A stretch of 10,246 nt of DNA from a bacterium (GTDB lineage Bacteria; Patescibacteriota; Patescibacteriia; Magasanikbacterales; GWA2-37-8), in NCBI GenBank assembly GCA_021790135.1, contig JAJYIJ010000026.1:1-10246 (forward strand), read 5' to 3'. Positions 1 through 5,222 of this stretch are shown piece by piece. A program made the translations under genes and the position numbers. Under the pieces are notes generated by a model. That model made no database searches. It worked only from the letters and a program-made list of their open reading frames with translations, and had not been told where the DNA came from. Each line of letters begins with the position of its first letter. Position 1 is the first letter of the stretch.

Positions 1-292
1 CAAGCTGTCCGTCAAAGCTTAATTCCACGTTAATCTAGTGTTTAAACAAAAATAATGTAATAATCGTGTGCCTTAACTTTACACCTTTCGGCCTGGAGTT
101 GTCTATGCGGAAACTTGCCCCAGCAATAGGGCCCTAGTGTACCAGCCTGAAATGCAAGAGCCAAATAAATGTCAATCATATTTAGCTGATCCCCTCCTGT
201 AATTTCAGGACTGGCACAACAGAGTCCAAATAACAAAATGAAACGAAATGCCGCTTGATGTGTATACTAATTTAGAGGAAAAAAATAAAACT
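1..292. other. Non-coding or unassigned left end
   Basis: I cannot assign a confident gene here. The minus strand has an open frame from 179 (ATG) to 42 (TAA) of 45 codons, starting MIDIYLALAF. A purine-rich AGGAGGGG lies about 11 bases upstream of the ATG, which could act as a Shine-Dalgarno sequence. The same frame stays open upstream to about 270 but has only a TTG start at 236. The product resembles no family I know, and its composition is not clearly protein-like. The stretch also holds a 10-bp palindrome TAGGGCCCTA (127-136), a GTTTAAAC palindrome near 40-47, a CCGAAAGG tetraloop hairpin on the minus strand, and the long hairpin listed separately. It could be a small-protein gene, a structured RNA, or plain spacer. 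Confidence 0.4.
137..217 (-). ncRNA. Possible structured RNA element (long imperfect hairpin)
   Basis: Positions 137-139 pair with 215-217, 142-145 with 211-214, 147-153 with 202-208, 160-167 with 179-186, and 170-171 with 177-178. This gives about 24 base pairs around a 5-base apical loop. Position 162 against 184 is a U-G wobble if the RNA is read from the minus strand, but an A-C mismatch on the plus strand, so the minus strand is favoured. A large asymmetric internal loop (187-201 against 154-159) carries the purine-rich AGGAGGGG, and an ATG (177-179) sits in the top helix. It might be a non-coding RNA, or a structured translation start for the 45-codon frame at 42-179. I recognise no known RNA family (tmRNA, RNase P, SRP and 6S signatures were not found). 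Confidence 0.35.
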
Positions 293-332
293 AAAAACGA
301 AAAAACAGCACTACAATACGTAAGTGCTGTTT
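293..332 (-). terminator. Rho-independent terminator after the 29-codon ORF
   Basis: A perfect 10-bp stem (303-312 paired with 323-332) encloses a 10-base loop. On the minus strand it is followed by two T-runs (TTTTTTCGTTTTT). It ends the short transcript starting near 425 and probably also catches readthrough from the 139-residue protein gene. The stop codon and last codons of the 29-codon frame lie inside the hairpin. Confidence 0.85.
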
Positions 333-400
333 AAGCCAGTTATTTTTTTTAAATTTTTTGCAAGCGGACTAAAAATAGCTCCCTCCCCGTGGCTTTTCAT
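311..400 (-). CDS. Putative 29-residue small protein
   Basis: ATG at 400, TAG at 311; the product begins MKSHGEGAIFSPLAK and ends TGLNSTYVL. I recognise no family. It has no hydrophobic segment long enough for a membrane helix; the middle is basic (KNLKK). The case for a real gene rests on its signals. A full AAAGGAGG Shine-Dalgarno sequence lies 6 bases before the ATG, the only strong one close to a start in this window. An extended -10 promoter lies about 33 bases upstream, and a strong terminator overlaps the stop. Together these form a self-contained transcription unit of roughly 130 bases. Alternatives are a small regulatory RNA that happens to carry a start region, or a translated leader. 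The stop lying inside the terminator stem means translating ribosomes could interfere with hairpin formation. Confidence 0.5.
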   Translation of the reverse strand: MKSHGEGAIFSPLAKNLKKITGLNSTYVL

Positions 401-432
401 AATTTCCTCCTTTAAAAAATCATGCAAAATCT

Positions 433-467
433 ATTATACCACAAACCGAACATTGTGCTGTGGATAA
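433..467 (-). promoter_or_regulatory. Extended -10 promoter with overlapping DnaA-box sequence
   Basis: On the minus strand TGGTATAAT (433-441) is a perfect extended -10 element (TGnTATAAT). At 17-bp spacing the -35 hexamer would be ACAGCA, far from consensus, so the extended -10 would carry the promoter. TTATCCACA, the textbook E. coli high-affinity DnaA box, lies at 459-467 and overlaps that -35 position. Predicted transcription start is about 425-427, giving a leader of about 25 bases for the small ORF. The promoter call is fairly firm; a role for DnaA is inference from one 9-mer. Confidence 0.65.
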
Positions 468-477
468 GATTACATTT

Positions 478-897
478 TTACTCCACTTTCATTGCCTCCG
501 TTTCTTGTACCTTTTTCATCAAATAATCCCGGATGGCATCCTGAATTTGCTTAATGTCAAATCTGCGGCTGGTCATGGCCTTAACAACTTTGCTATTCAA
601 AATATCATCTTTAGCCAATTTTTCAAGTAATATCCTGAATTCAGCAGCGTTGTTTATATATTCCTCTTCTGTTGTTCCACTTTTTTGTAATTCAAGTATA
701 AAATCCCTTACAATTATATCAACTACTCTACCGATAATCTCGCGGGCTCGCTCGGCCATGGCTGGATCAGTTTCTGGATCATGTATACTACTAAGGCCAG
801 GCACTTTTTCTTCCGCGGCAGGCTCACTGTATACTTTAAACGGATCAAATTCCTCTCCATCTCCTAATGATTGCCTTTCTATTCCTGTATGTGGCAT
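478..897 (-). CDS. Hypothetical 139-residue helical protein
   Basis: I recognise no family. Residues 1-45 are rich in Gly, Glu, Asp and Pro (for example DGEEFDPF) and look disordered. Residues 46-139 look mostly helical and highly charged, with a hydrophobic run IIGRVVDIIVRDFILEL near 54-70 that suits an amphipathic or packed helix rather than a membrane anchor. There is no signal peptide and no Cys. The C-terminal part (about 107-130, MTSRRFDIKQIQDAIRDYL) resembles a helix-turn-helix-like helical bundle only in general character, and I do not claim DNA binding. The gene has its own promoter just after the rpsI terminator, so it is separate from the ribosomal operon. The start has no Shine-Dalgarno sequence but has the TATG context common in this window. 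It is probably real because of its good promoter and plausible protein composition. Confidence 0.75.
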   Translation of the reverse strand: MPHTGIERQSLGDGEEFDPFKVYSEPAAEEKVPGLSSIHDPETDPAMAERAREIIGRVVDIIVRDFILELQKSGTTEEEYINNAAEFRILLEKLAKDDILNSKVVKAMTSRRFDIKQIQDAIRDYLMKKVQETEAMKVE

Positions 898-930
898 AAG
901 TATTCATTTTTTAAAAGATATCAATACTAT

Positions 931-960
931 ACTATACGCCTATATAAGAGTCTCCGTCAA
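931..960 (-). promoter_or_regulatory. Promoter for the 139-residue protein gene
   Basis: On the minus strand TTGACG (955-960) is followed by 18 bases and TATAGT (931-936). The expected start near 924 gives a leader of about 27 bases to the ATG at 897. It begins immediately after the T-run of the rpsI terminator, so the two transcription units abut with no spare sequence. Confidence 0.7.
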
Positions 961-963
961 GAC

Positions 964-996
964 AAACAAAAAATCTCTCCGGCCTGGAGAGATTTT
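964..996 (-). terminator. Terminator of the ribosomal-protein operon
   Basis: A perfect 11-bp stem, AAAATCTCTCC (970-980) with its complement at 986-996, closes a 5-base loop. It is followed on the minus strand by TTGTTTG. It lies 6 bases past the rpsI stop codon. Confidence 0.92.
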
Positions 997-1002
997 GAAA
1001 AG

Positions 1003-1410
1003 TTAACGTTTTGACCATTGTGGTGCGCGCCGTGCCTTCTTCAAACCAAATTTCTTGCGTTCCTTAATACGCGGATCACGAGTCAAAAACCCGAGTGCCT
1101 TTAATGTTTTCTTAAAATCCTCGTTCCATTCCACTAAAGCACGGGCAATACCGAGCTGGACAGCGACCGCTTGCCCTTTCTTGCCTCCACCAGCAACTTT
1201 AACGGAAAAATCAAGATCTTTTTCCTTAGCCAGCGCCTTGAGTGGCGCCAAAATCAAAGTTTGCAGCTCAAAATAAGGAAAATAATCATTCAGCGCTTTG
1301 CCATTGACGACTATTTTTCCGGATCCTTTGTCGACGCGCACGCGTGCGGCCGCCCGTTTGCGCCGCCCAACGGCGCGTGAAATTTTTTGTTTAACGTTTA
1401 GTTTTGTCAT
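1003..1410 (-). CDS. rpsI: 30S ribosomal protein S9 (uS9)
   Basis: Structural protein of the small-subunit head; the family's C-terminal tail reaches the P-site tRNA. The 135-residue product has the family's AVGRRKRAAARVRV start region (about 13-26), the VAGGGKKGQAVAVQLGIARAL core (about 72-92), the LTRDPRIKERKKFGLKKAR signature (about 109-127) and the invariant SKR terminus. Length is normal (about 130). It starts 7 bases after the rplM stop, the conserved L13-S9 pairing, and is the last gene of the operon. The ATG at 1410 has no Shine-Dalgarno sequence. Confidence 0.98.
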   Translation of the reverse strand: MTKLNVKQKISRAVGRRKRAAARVRVDKGSGKIVVNGKALNDYFPYFELQTLILAPLKALAKEKDLDFSVKVAGGGKKGQAVAVQLGIARALVEWNEDFKKTLKALGFLTRDPRIKERKKFGLKKARRAPQWSKR

Positions 1411-1417
1411 AGACGAA

Positions 1418-1774
1418 TTATTTGAAGGTAAGCCGTTTCAAACGATTGGTGCGCAATTTATTCTTAGGAACCATCCTAGCCACAGCATGCCGAACTATTT
1501 CCTTCGGGTTTTCGGTCAAAAGCTTTTTGGCCGGGGTGCGCTTCAAACCACCCGGATGCATCGAATGATGCTTGTATTCTTTTTGCACAATCTTTTTGCC
1601 GGAAAAAACCAGCTTGTCAACGTTAGCCACGCATACTTTTGCGCCTTCATCAACATGCGACCGAAAAGTCGCTTTGTGCTTGCCCATAAGAATCTTGGCG
1701 ATTTCTGTCGCCAGACGACCTGGACGCTTGCCGGCAGCGTCAAGTTCATAGGTATTATGAGTAACTCCAGCCAT
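1418..1774 (-). CDS. rplM: 50S ribosomal protein L13 (uL13), short form
   Basis: Early-assembling large-subunit protein. The 118-residue product shows the family landmarks: AAGKRPGRLATEIAKIL (about 13-29), GKHKATFRSHVDEG, NVDKLVFSGKK, and the HHSMHPGGLKRTPAKKLL region. It ends soon after the RKLKVY-equivalent segment (NRLKRLTFK), so it lacks roughly the last 20-25 residues of the usual 140-145, where the AGxxHPHxAQ-type tail would be. The stop is clean and rpsI follows within 7 bases, so this is a naturally short form, not a frameshift. The start is preceded by TGTATG. The rplQ stop is 32 bases upstream. Confidence 0.97.
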   Translation of the reverse strand: MAGVTHNTYELDAAGKRPGRLATEIAKILMGKHKATFRSHVDEGAKVCVANVDKLVFSGKKIVQKEYKHHSMHPGGLKRTPAKKLLTENPKEIVRHAVARMVPKNKLRTNRLKRLTFK

Positions 1775-1806
1775 ACAGGATAAGTAAAGTAAAATCGATA
1801 AATTAG

Positions 1807-2157
1807 TTAGATTAATTCAACCACGGCTTCTTCCGCTCCGTCGCCAACGCGGTTCTGTATCATTGTGATACGAGTATAACCACCTTTACGATCCTTATAC
1901 CGAGGGCCAAGCACCTCCATAAGTTTCCGCACGCTATTCTTTGTATAAAGAACAGCGGCAATGCGGCGGCGATCAGCCAGGCTACCACTTTTTGCACGGG
2001 TGATCAATCGCTCAGCCGCAGAGCGTACGACTTTGGCTTTGGCTTTAGTGGTTTTAATTTTTTCATATAAAACCAAACTTTCGACCAGGTTCGCGATCAA
2101 CGAACGACGGCCGGCGGTTTTGCGATCAAGTGTTACTTTATTCTTTTTATGTCGCAT
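1807..2157 (-). CDS. rplQ: 50S ribosomal protein L17 (bL17)
   Basis: Large-subunit protein located near the exit tunnel. The 116-residue product has the typical start MRHKKNKVTLDRKTAGRRSL, the central helix region with LYEKIKTTKAKAKVVRSAAE (about 30-49), and the C-terminal GPRYKDRKGGYTRI signature (about 84-97). Length is usual (about 115-130). It lies 13 bases after rpoA, the standard rpoA-rplQ pair. The start is in a TTATATG context without a proper Shine-Dalgarno sequence; an AAGGA lies about 18 bases upstream, too far to be convincing. Confidence 0.98.
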   Translation of the reverse strand: MRHKKNKVTLDRKTAGRRSLIANLVESLVLYEKIKTTKAKAKVVRSAAERLITRAKSGSLADRRRIAAVLYTKNSVRKLMEVLGPRYKDRKGGYTRITMIQNRVGDGAEEAVVELI

Positions 2158-2170
2158 ATAATACTAACAA

Positions 2171-2974
2171 TTATTCCTTCTTCTTGGTTTTCTTTTTTGG
2201 TTTTGCTTCCTTCTCTTCCGATTCGGGGGCTTCTTCTTCAGCCGCCTGCTCTGCAACCGCTTCATTGGCAATCGACTCCGGCGACGCACCTTCAGCCGCA
2301 TCCAAAATAATAGTAAAGTGATCCATCAAGATTTTCGTCGCTTGGGCCAATGCATCTTTTGGCGAGATAGTACCATTCGTTTCGATAGTTAAGGTCAACT
2401 TTTCGTAATTGGTAATGTCACCGACGCGAGTATATTCCACATGATATCCCACATCTTTGACTGGCGTGTATACCGAATCGACCACGATAGTACCCAAATC
2501 ATAATTCTGTCGATTTTTTTCTTCTACCGGGCGGAAACCGCGACCGCGGCCAACCGTTATCTCCATCTCAAAGGGTTTATTATTCGTTAATGTGCAGAGC
2601 AGCAACTCTTTGCTAATCACTTCCACGTTGGAGTTTGCTTGGATATCTGCCGCCGTCACTGCCCCTGGCCCTTTCTTCGTAATATTCAAAACGACCGGTT
2701 CATCGGAAAAGACACTCACTGAAAGCTGCTTCAAATTGAGCATAATTTCCACCATGTCTTCCTTCACGCCGTCAATCGTGCTGAATTCATGCTGTACACC
2801 CTTCACTTTAAAATGTTCCACTGCCGAACCTGGCAGCGAAGACAACAGCACCCGTCGCAAAGCATTTCCAAGCGTGGTACCGTAACCGTGATAACACGGC
2901 GTTACAACCATCGTACCGGAATGTGGACCGGTTTCCTCGAAATAGACTTTCGATGGCAAAAGGAAATTCTCCAT
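2171..2974 (-). CDS. rpoA: RNA polymerase alpha subunit lacking a recognisable C-terminal domain
   Basis: Alpha dimerises and scaffolds assembly of beta and beta-prime. The 267-residue product has a complete N-terminal domain (about 1-228), with the family signatures YGTTLGNALRRVLLSSLPG (about 31-49), GRGRGFRPVEEKN and YTRVGDITNYEKLTL (about 181-195), and the last helix ALAQATKILMDHF (about 208-220). After that there is only a low-complexity tail (about 229-267), first acidic and Ala-rich, then Lys-rich (KPKKKTKKKE). The helix-hairpin-helix C-terminal domain, roughly residues 249-329 in E. coli, which binds UP elements and activators, is absent; usual length is about 310-330. The stop is followed 13 bases later by rplQ, so there is no room for a split domain. 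The start is in TTGTATG context. Confidence 0.97.
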   Translation of the reverse strand: MENFLLPSKVYFEETGPHSGTMVVTPCYHGYGTTLGNALRRVLLSSLPGSAVEHFKVKGVQHEFSTIDGVKEDMVEIMLNLKQLSVSVFSDEPVVLNITKKGPGAVTAADIQANSNVEVISKELLLCTLTNNKPFEMEITVGRGRGFRPVEEKNRQNYDLGTIVVDSVYTPVKDVGYHVEYTRVGDITNYEKLTLTIETNGTISPKDALAQATKILMDHFTIILDAAEGASPESIANEAVAEQAAEEEAPESEEKEAKPKKKTKKKE

Positions 2975-2997
2975 ACAACGATGTTAAAATGTTAAAA

Positions 2998-3606
2998 TTA
3001 GCGAGAATAGAAACCAATGATTGAACGCGCGTCAAAATTAGGATTTTCAATCGTCGGACTATTCAAAATTTTTCCCGTAAGAGCTTTGGCATCGACTGCC
3101 AACCAGCTCGGCACTTCTTTCTTCGCCATCGTCTCAGATGTCTTTTCAAACAACTTACTTTGCTTTGAAGTAGTTTTCAGGGCGACTGCTTCACCAACGC
3201 GTACGCGATAGGAAGGGATATTCACTTTTTGACCATTAACAGTGATATGGCCGTGGCTGACAAGTTGCCGCGCGGCAGCGCGCGACGGCGCCAAGCCCAT
3301 ACGATAAACGACGTTATCCAAACGCGCTTCAAGATACTGCAGCAAAAATTTACTCGTATCACCAGTCTTCTTGGAAGCTTCGGCGACGTATTTGGCAAAC
3401 TGGCGTTCCAAAAGACCATAAATCATTTTCACTTTTTGTTTTTCGCGTAACTGCTTGCCATAACCAGAAACCTTACGACGACGTTGGGATGGTCCATGTT
3501 GACCGGCGGGATAGCTCCGGCGTGTTACCGGACACTTGGCGGAATCACAAAGCTTCTCGCCATACTTTCGACATAATTTGTGTTTAGGGGTTAAATTGCG
3601 TGCCAT
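2998..3606 (-). CDS. rpsD: 30S ribosomal protein S4 (uS4)
   Basis: Primary 16S rRNA-binding protein of the small-subunit body and, in E. coli, the translational regulator of the alpha operon. The 202-residue product starts MARNLTPKHKLCRKYGEKLC, with Cys12, Cys20 and Cys25 suggesting a zinc-binding N-terminus as in Cys-containing S4 proteins, though a fourth Cys is not evident. YPAGQHG follows at about 32-38. The S4 RNA-binding domain spans about 92-145 (LEARLDNVVYRMGLA, then SHGHITVNGQKVNIPSYRV). The protein ends with FYSR. Length is normal. It sits between rpsK and rpoA in the conserved order. Confidence 0.98.
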   Translation of the reverse strand: MARNLTPKHKLCRKYGEKLCDSAKCPVTRRSYPAGQHGPSQRRRKVSGYGKQLREKQKVKMIYGLLERQFAKYVAEASKKTGDTSKFLLQYLEARLDNVVYRMGLAPSRAAARQLVSHGHITVNGQKVNIPSYRVRVGEAVALKTTSKQSKLFEKTSETMAKKEVPSWLAVDAKALTGKILNSPTIENPNFDARSIIGFYSR

Positions 3607-3641
3607 AAATAATATTTTCTTTTATAGTTCTACATCAAAAA

Positions 3642-4055
3642 TTACACGCGCCGTCGTTTTGGCGGACGACAACCATTATGTGGGATCGGAGTCAAATCAT
3701 TAATGGCCAAAACGTTAAGGCCATTCGTGTGCAAGGCGCGAATTGCGCTTTCCCGGCCGCCACCAATACCTTTTACAAAAACGCTCACTTCCTTGACACC
3801 GTAATCTACCACACGTGTCATCAAATCTTTTACCACCACGCTTGCGGCGTAGGGAGTGGCCTTCTTTGGACCCTTAAACCCGGTCGAACCGGATGAAGAC
3901 CAACCAAGCACCGCGCCATTTGGATCGGTTAGCGTGATAATGGTGTTGTTGTAGGTCGCTTGGATGTAGGCGTTCGCTCTCGGCACTGGACGGACATTTT
4001 TCTTTTTCACTTTCGCTTTTGCCGATGGAGCAGTTTTCGTTTGGACGTCAGTCAT
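3642..4055 (-). CDS. rpsK: 30S ribosomal protein S11 (uS11)
   Basis: Platform protein of the small subunit near the mRNA exit region. Starting at the ATG at 4055 (MTDVQTK) it is 137 residues; an upstream TTG at 4064 is also in frame, but the ATG has the TTGTATG context seen in other genes here. Signatures include YIQATYNNTIITLTDPNG, WSSSGSTGFKGPKKATPYAA, VKGIGGGRESAIRAL and the C-terminal TPIPHNGCRPPKRRRV. The first 24 residues form a Lys/Ala-rich extension. It is 35 bases upstream of rpsD and 49 bases after rpsM. Confidence 0.98.
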   Translation of the reverse strand: MTDVQTKTAPSAKAKVKKKNVRPVPRANAYIQATYNNTIITLTDPNGAVLGWSSSGSTGFKGPKKATPYAASVVVKDLMTRVVDYGVKEVSVFVKGIGGGRESAIRALHTNGLNVLAINDLTPIPHNGCRPPKRRRV

Positions 4056-4104
4056 ACAATACAAATGCTAAGATAACTAGTGGTTAAGAAATTATTTATT
4101 TATC

Positions 4105-4488
4105 TTAAGTCTTGGACTCGACACGGCGACCGCTTCCCATGGTCTTACGCACGTTGCCGCGCACAGTGCGGGAATTCGTTTTGGTCCGCTGTCCTCGTAC
4201 CGGCAGATGTCTCATGTGTCTAACACCGCGCCAGCACTTAATGTCTTTCATGGCCTTGATGTTACCCTGAATTTCACGGCGCAAATCTGCTTCCGTTTTG
4301 TAGCCTTTTTCAACCACCGCCCGTAATTTATCTTCCTGCTCAGTGGTAAGATCCTTGGTGCGGATGTTGCCGTCAACACCGGCTGCCTTCAAAATTTTTT
4401 TCGCTGAGGCTCCGCCAACGCCAAAAATATACCGTAAAGAAAATTCGATTTTTTTGTCCTTAGGAATATTGGTCCCTGCGATACGCAT
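4105..4488 (-). CDS. rpsM: 30S ribosomal protein S13 (uS13)
   Basis: Head protein of the small subunit that forms bridges to the large subunit and contacts P-site tRNA. I chose the ATG at 4488 (MRIAGTNIPKDKKIEF), which matches the universal start of the family; a TTG further upstream only adds a non-conserved stretch. The product is 127 residues. It carries the helical YIFGVGGASAKKIL segment (about 20-33), GVRHMRHLPVRGQRTKTNSR (about 88-107), and a basic tail. Length is normal (115-125). It begins the segment that forms the alpha operon in E. coli (S13-S11-S4-alpha-L17). Confidence 0.98.
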   Translation of the reverse strand: MRIAGTNIPKDKKIEFSLRYIFGVGGASAKKILKAAGVDGNIRTKDLTTEQEDKLRAVVEKGYKTEADLRREIQGNIKAMKDIKCWRGVRHMRHLPVRGQRTKTNSRTVRGNVRKTMGSGRRVESKT

Positions 4489-4535
4489 AATGGAGAGAAA
4501 CTTTTGATTTATTAAAAATATGTAGAGCAAAAATC

Positions 4536-4649
4536 TTAACCCTGCCTTTGTTTATGCTTCTTGGTGCTGCAAATAACCCGCAATTTACCTTTGCGACGTA
4601 CGATTTTACATTTCATGCAAATCTTTTTCACCGAGGCTCTGACTTTCAT
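4536..4649 (-). CDS. rpmJ: 50S ribosomal protein L36 (bL36)
   Basis: The smallest large-subunit protein. The frame from ATG 4649 to TAA 4536 encodes 37 residues: starts MKVRASVKKICMKCKIVRR, ends KHKQRQG. Cys11, Cys14, Cys27 and His32 form the zinc site of the Cys-containing L36 type. It lies 47 bases before rpsM in the conserved infA-rpmJ-rpsM order, but is separated from infA by an unusually long 253-base gap. A TATAAT hexamer at 4663-4668 ends only 13 bases before the ATG, so it may be made from a near-leaderless transcript. Confidence 0.97.
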   Translation of the reverse strand: MKVRASVKKICMKCKIVRRKGKLRVICSTKKHKQRQG

Positions 4650-4902
4650 ATGATAAGACTCAATTATACTGAATACTGAGTTAGTGAATAATTTATTTAG
4701 TAAGAAAAAATACCAACCACTGCCGCGATATCGACGCCCGCATTACAAACTAACTACGGACCTGTTGCCACTGAGTTAGCCGACGCGATGCTACACCGCA
4801 CTGGTTGATATGATTGACGAGCGAGCGAAGCAAGCATATCCCAAAGGGACATTCTTACTCTTTTTCGTTCACTCAAACACTTTTCAATTCAATTGTACCC
4901 CC
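4650..4902 (-). promoter_or_regulatory. Long structured gap between infA and rpmJ with internal promoter
   Basis: No gene or tRNA is visible in these 253 bases. Inverted repeats are: 4714-4723 with 4798-4807 (9 of 10 pairs), 4750-4755 with 4774-4779 nested inside it, and 4807-4812 plus 4814-4816 with 4831-4840 (9 pairs, one mismatch, loop containing GAGCGAGCGAAG). On the minus strand TATAAT (4663-4668) could be the -10 of a second promoter for rpmJ-rpsM and the genes beyond; its -35 (TTATTC at 17 bp) is weak. The position, upstream of the rpsM-rpsK-rpsD-rpoA-rplQ block, matches where S4 feedback control acts in E. coli, but a regulatory role here is inference. Confidence 0.45.
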
Positions 4903-5118
4903 TTAAAACCGGAACGTGATTCGGCCCTTGGTCAGATCATAGGGAGTCATCTCAACCTTGACCTGGTCCATGACCGATAGACGAATTTTATTGAGCCGCA
5001 TCTTGCCCGACAAATGAGCAACAATGCTTTGGCCGCTTTCGAGCTTTACTCGAAACATCGCGGCGGGCAACAGCTCTTCGACCGTGCCTCTGAGCTCAAT
5101 GGTATCGTTTTTAGCCAT
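4903..5118 (-). CDS. infA: Translation initiation factor IF-1
   Basis: Binds the 30S A site during initiation. The 71-residue product is one OB-fold: MAKNDTIELRGTVEELLPAA, MFRVKLESGQSIVAHLSGKM, RLSVMDQVKVEMTPYDLTKG, and the terminal RITFRF. Length is exactly typical (about 72). It is the first gene after a strong promoter, with a leader of about 14 bases and no Shine-Dalgarno sequence. The upstream neighbour is a GtrA-family gene rather than secY, adk or map, so the operon has been detached from the rest of the ribosomal superoperon. Confidence 0.97.
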   Translation of the reverse strand: MAKNDTIELRGTVEELLPAAMFRVKLESGQSIVAHLSGKMRLNKIRLSVMDQVKVEMTPYDLTKGRITFRF

Positions 5119-5139
5119 TTAGTTAAATTAGCTGCGTTA

Positions 5140-5168
5140 AGTATAGCGCAGATGAATAAATTCGTCAA
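5140..5168 (-). promoter_or_regulatory. Main promoter of the infA/ribosomal operon
   Basis: On the minus strand TTGACG (5163-5168), a 17-base spacer and TATACT (5140-5145) match the housekeeping sigma consensus closely. Expected start is near 5132, giving a leader of about 14 bases to the infA ATG at 5118. Confidence 0.85.
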
Positions 5169-5222
5169 TAGCTGAGTTTAAAATTGCTGTTAAAAGGCTT
5201 TTTTCTTGCTAAAACAAGCATT

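Noticed and set aside
1..292. tmRNA, RNase P RNA, SRP RNA or 6S RNA
   Set aside because: The hairpins suggested an RNA gene, but none of the conserved signatures of these families (tRNA-like ends, GAGGAAAGTCC, the SRP apical loop, a ~180-base 6S rod) was seen.
554..1006. 150-codon open frame on the plus strand
   Set aside because: It is antisense to the 139-residue gene and runs through the rpsI terminator hairpin and a promoter; its product looks like random Ser/Leu-rich sequence.
1298..1783. 161-codon open frame on the plus strand
   Set aside because: It is antisense to rplM and the start of rpsI, both certain ribosomal genes.
2980..3000. Short direct repeat TGTTAAAA twice between rpsD and rpoA
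   Set aside because: Two A/T-rich 8-base copies in a 23-base gap are easily produced by chance and have no clear role.
4650..4902. tRNA or other known RNA gene in the infA-rpmJ gap
   Set aside because: No GTTCRA-type T-loop, acceptor stem or cloverleaf could be found on either strand.
5197..5219. Possible terminator after the gtrA-family gene
   Set aside because: The minus-strand stem pairs GCTT and a T-run with AAAAAAGC and is A/T-rich with a mismatch, followed only by CTTTT. It is too weak to list as a feature, though some termination before the infA promoter is plausible.
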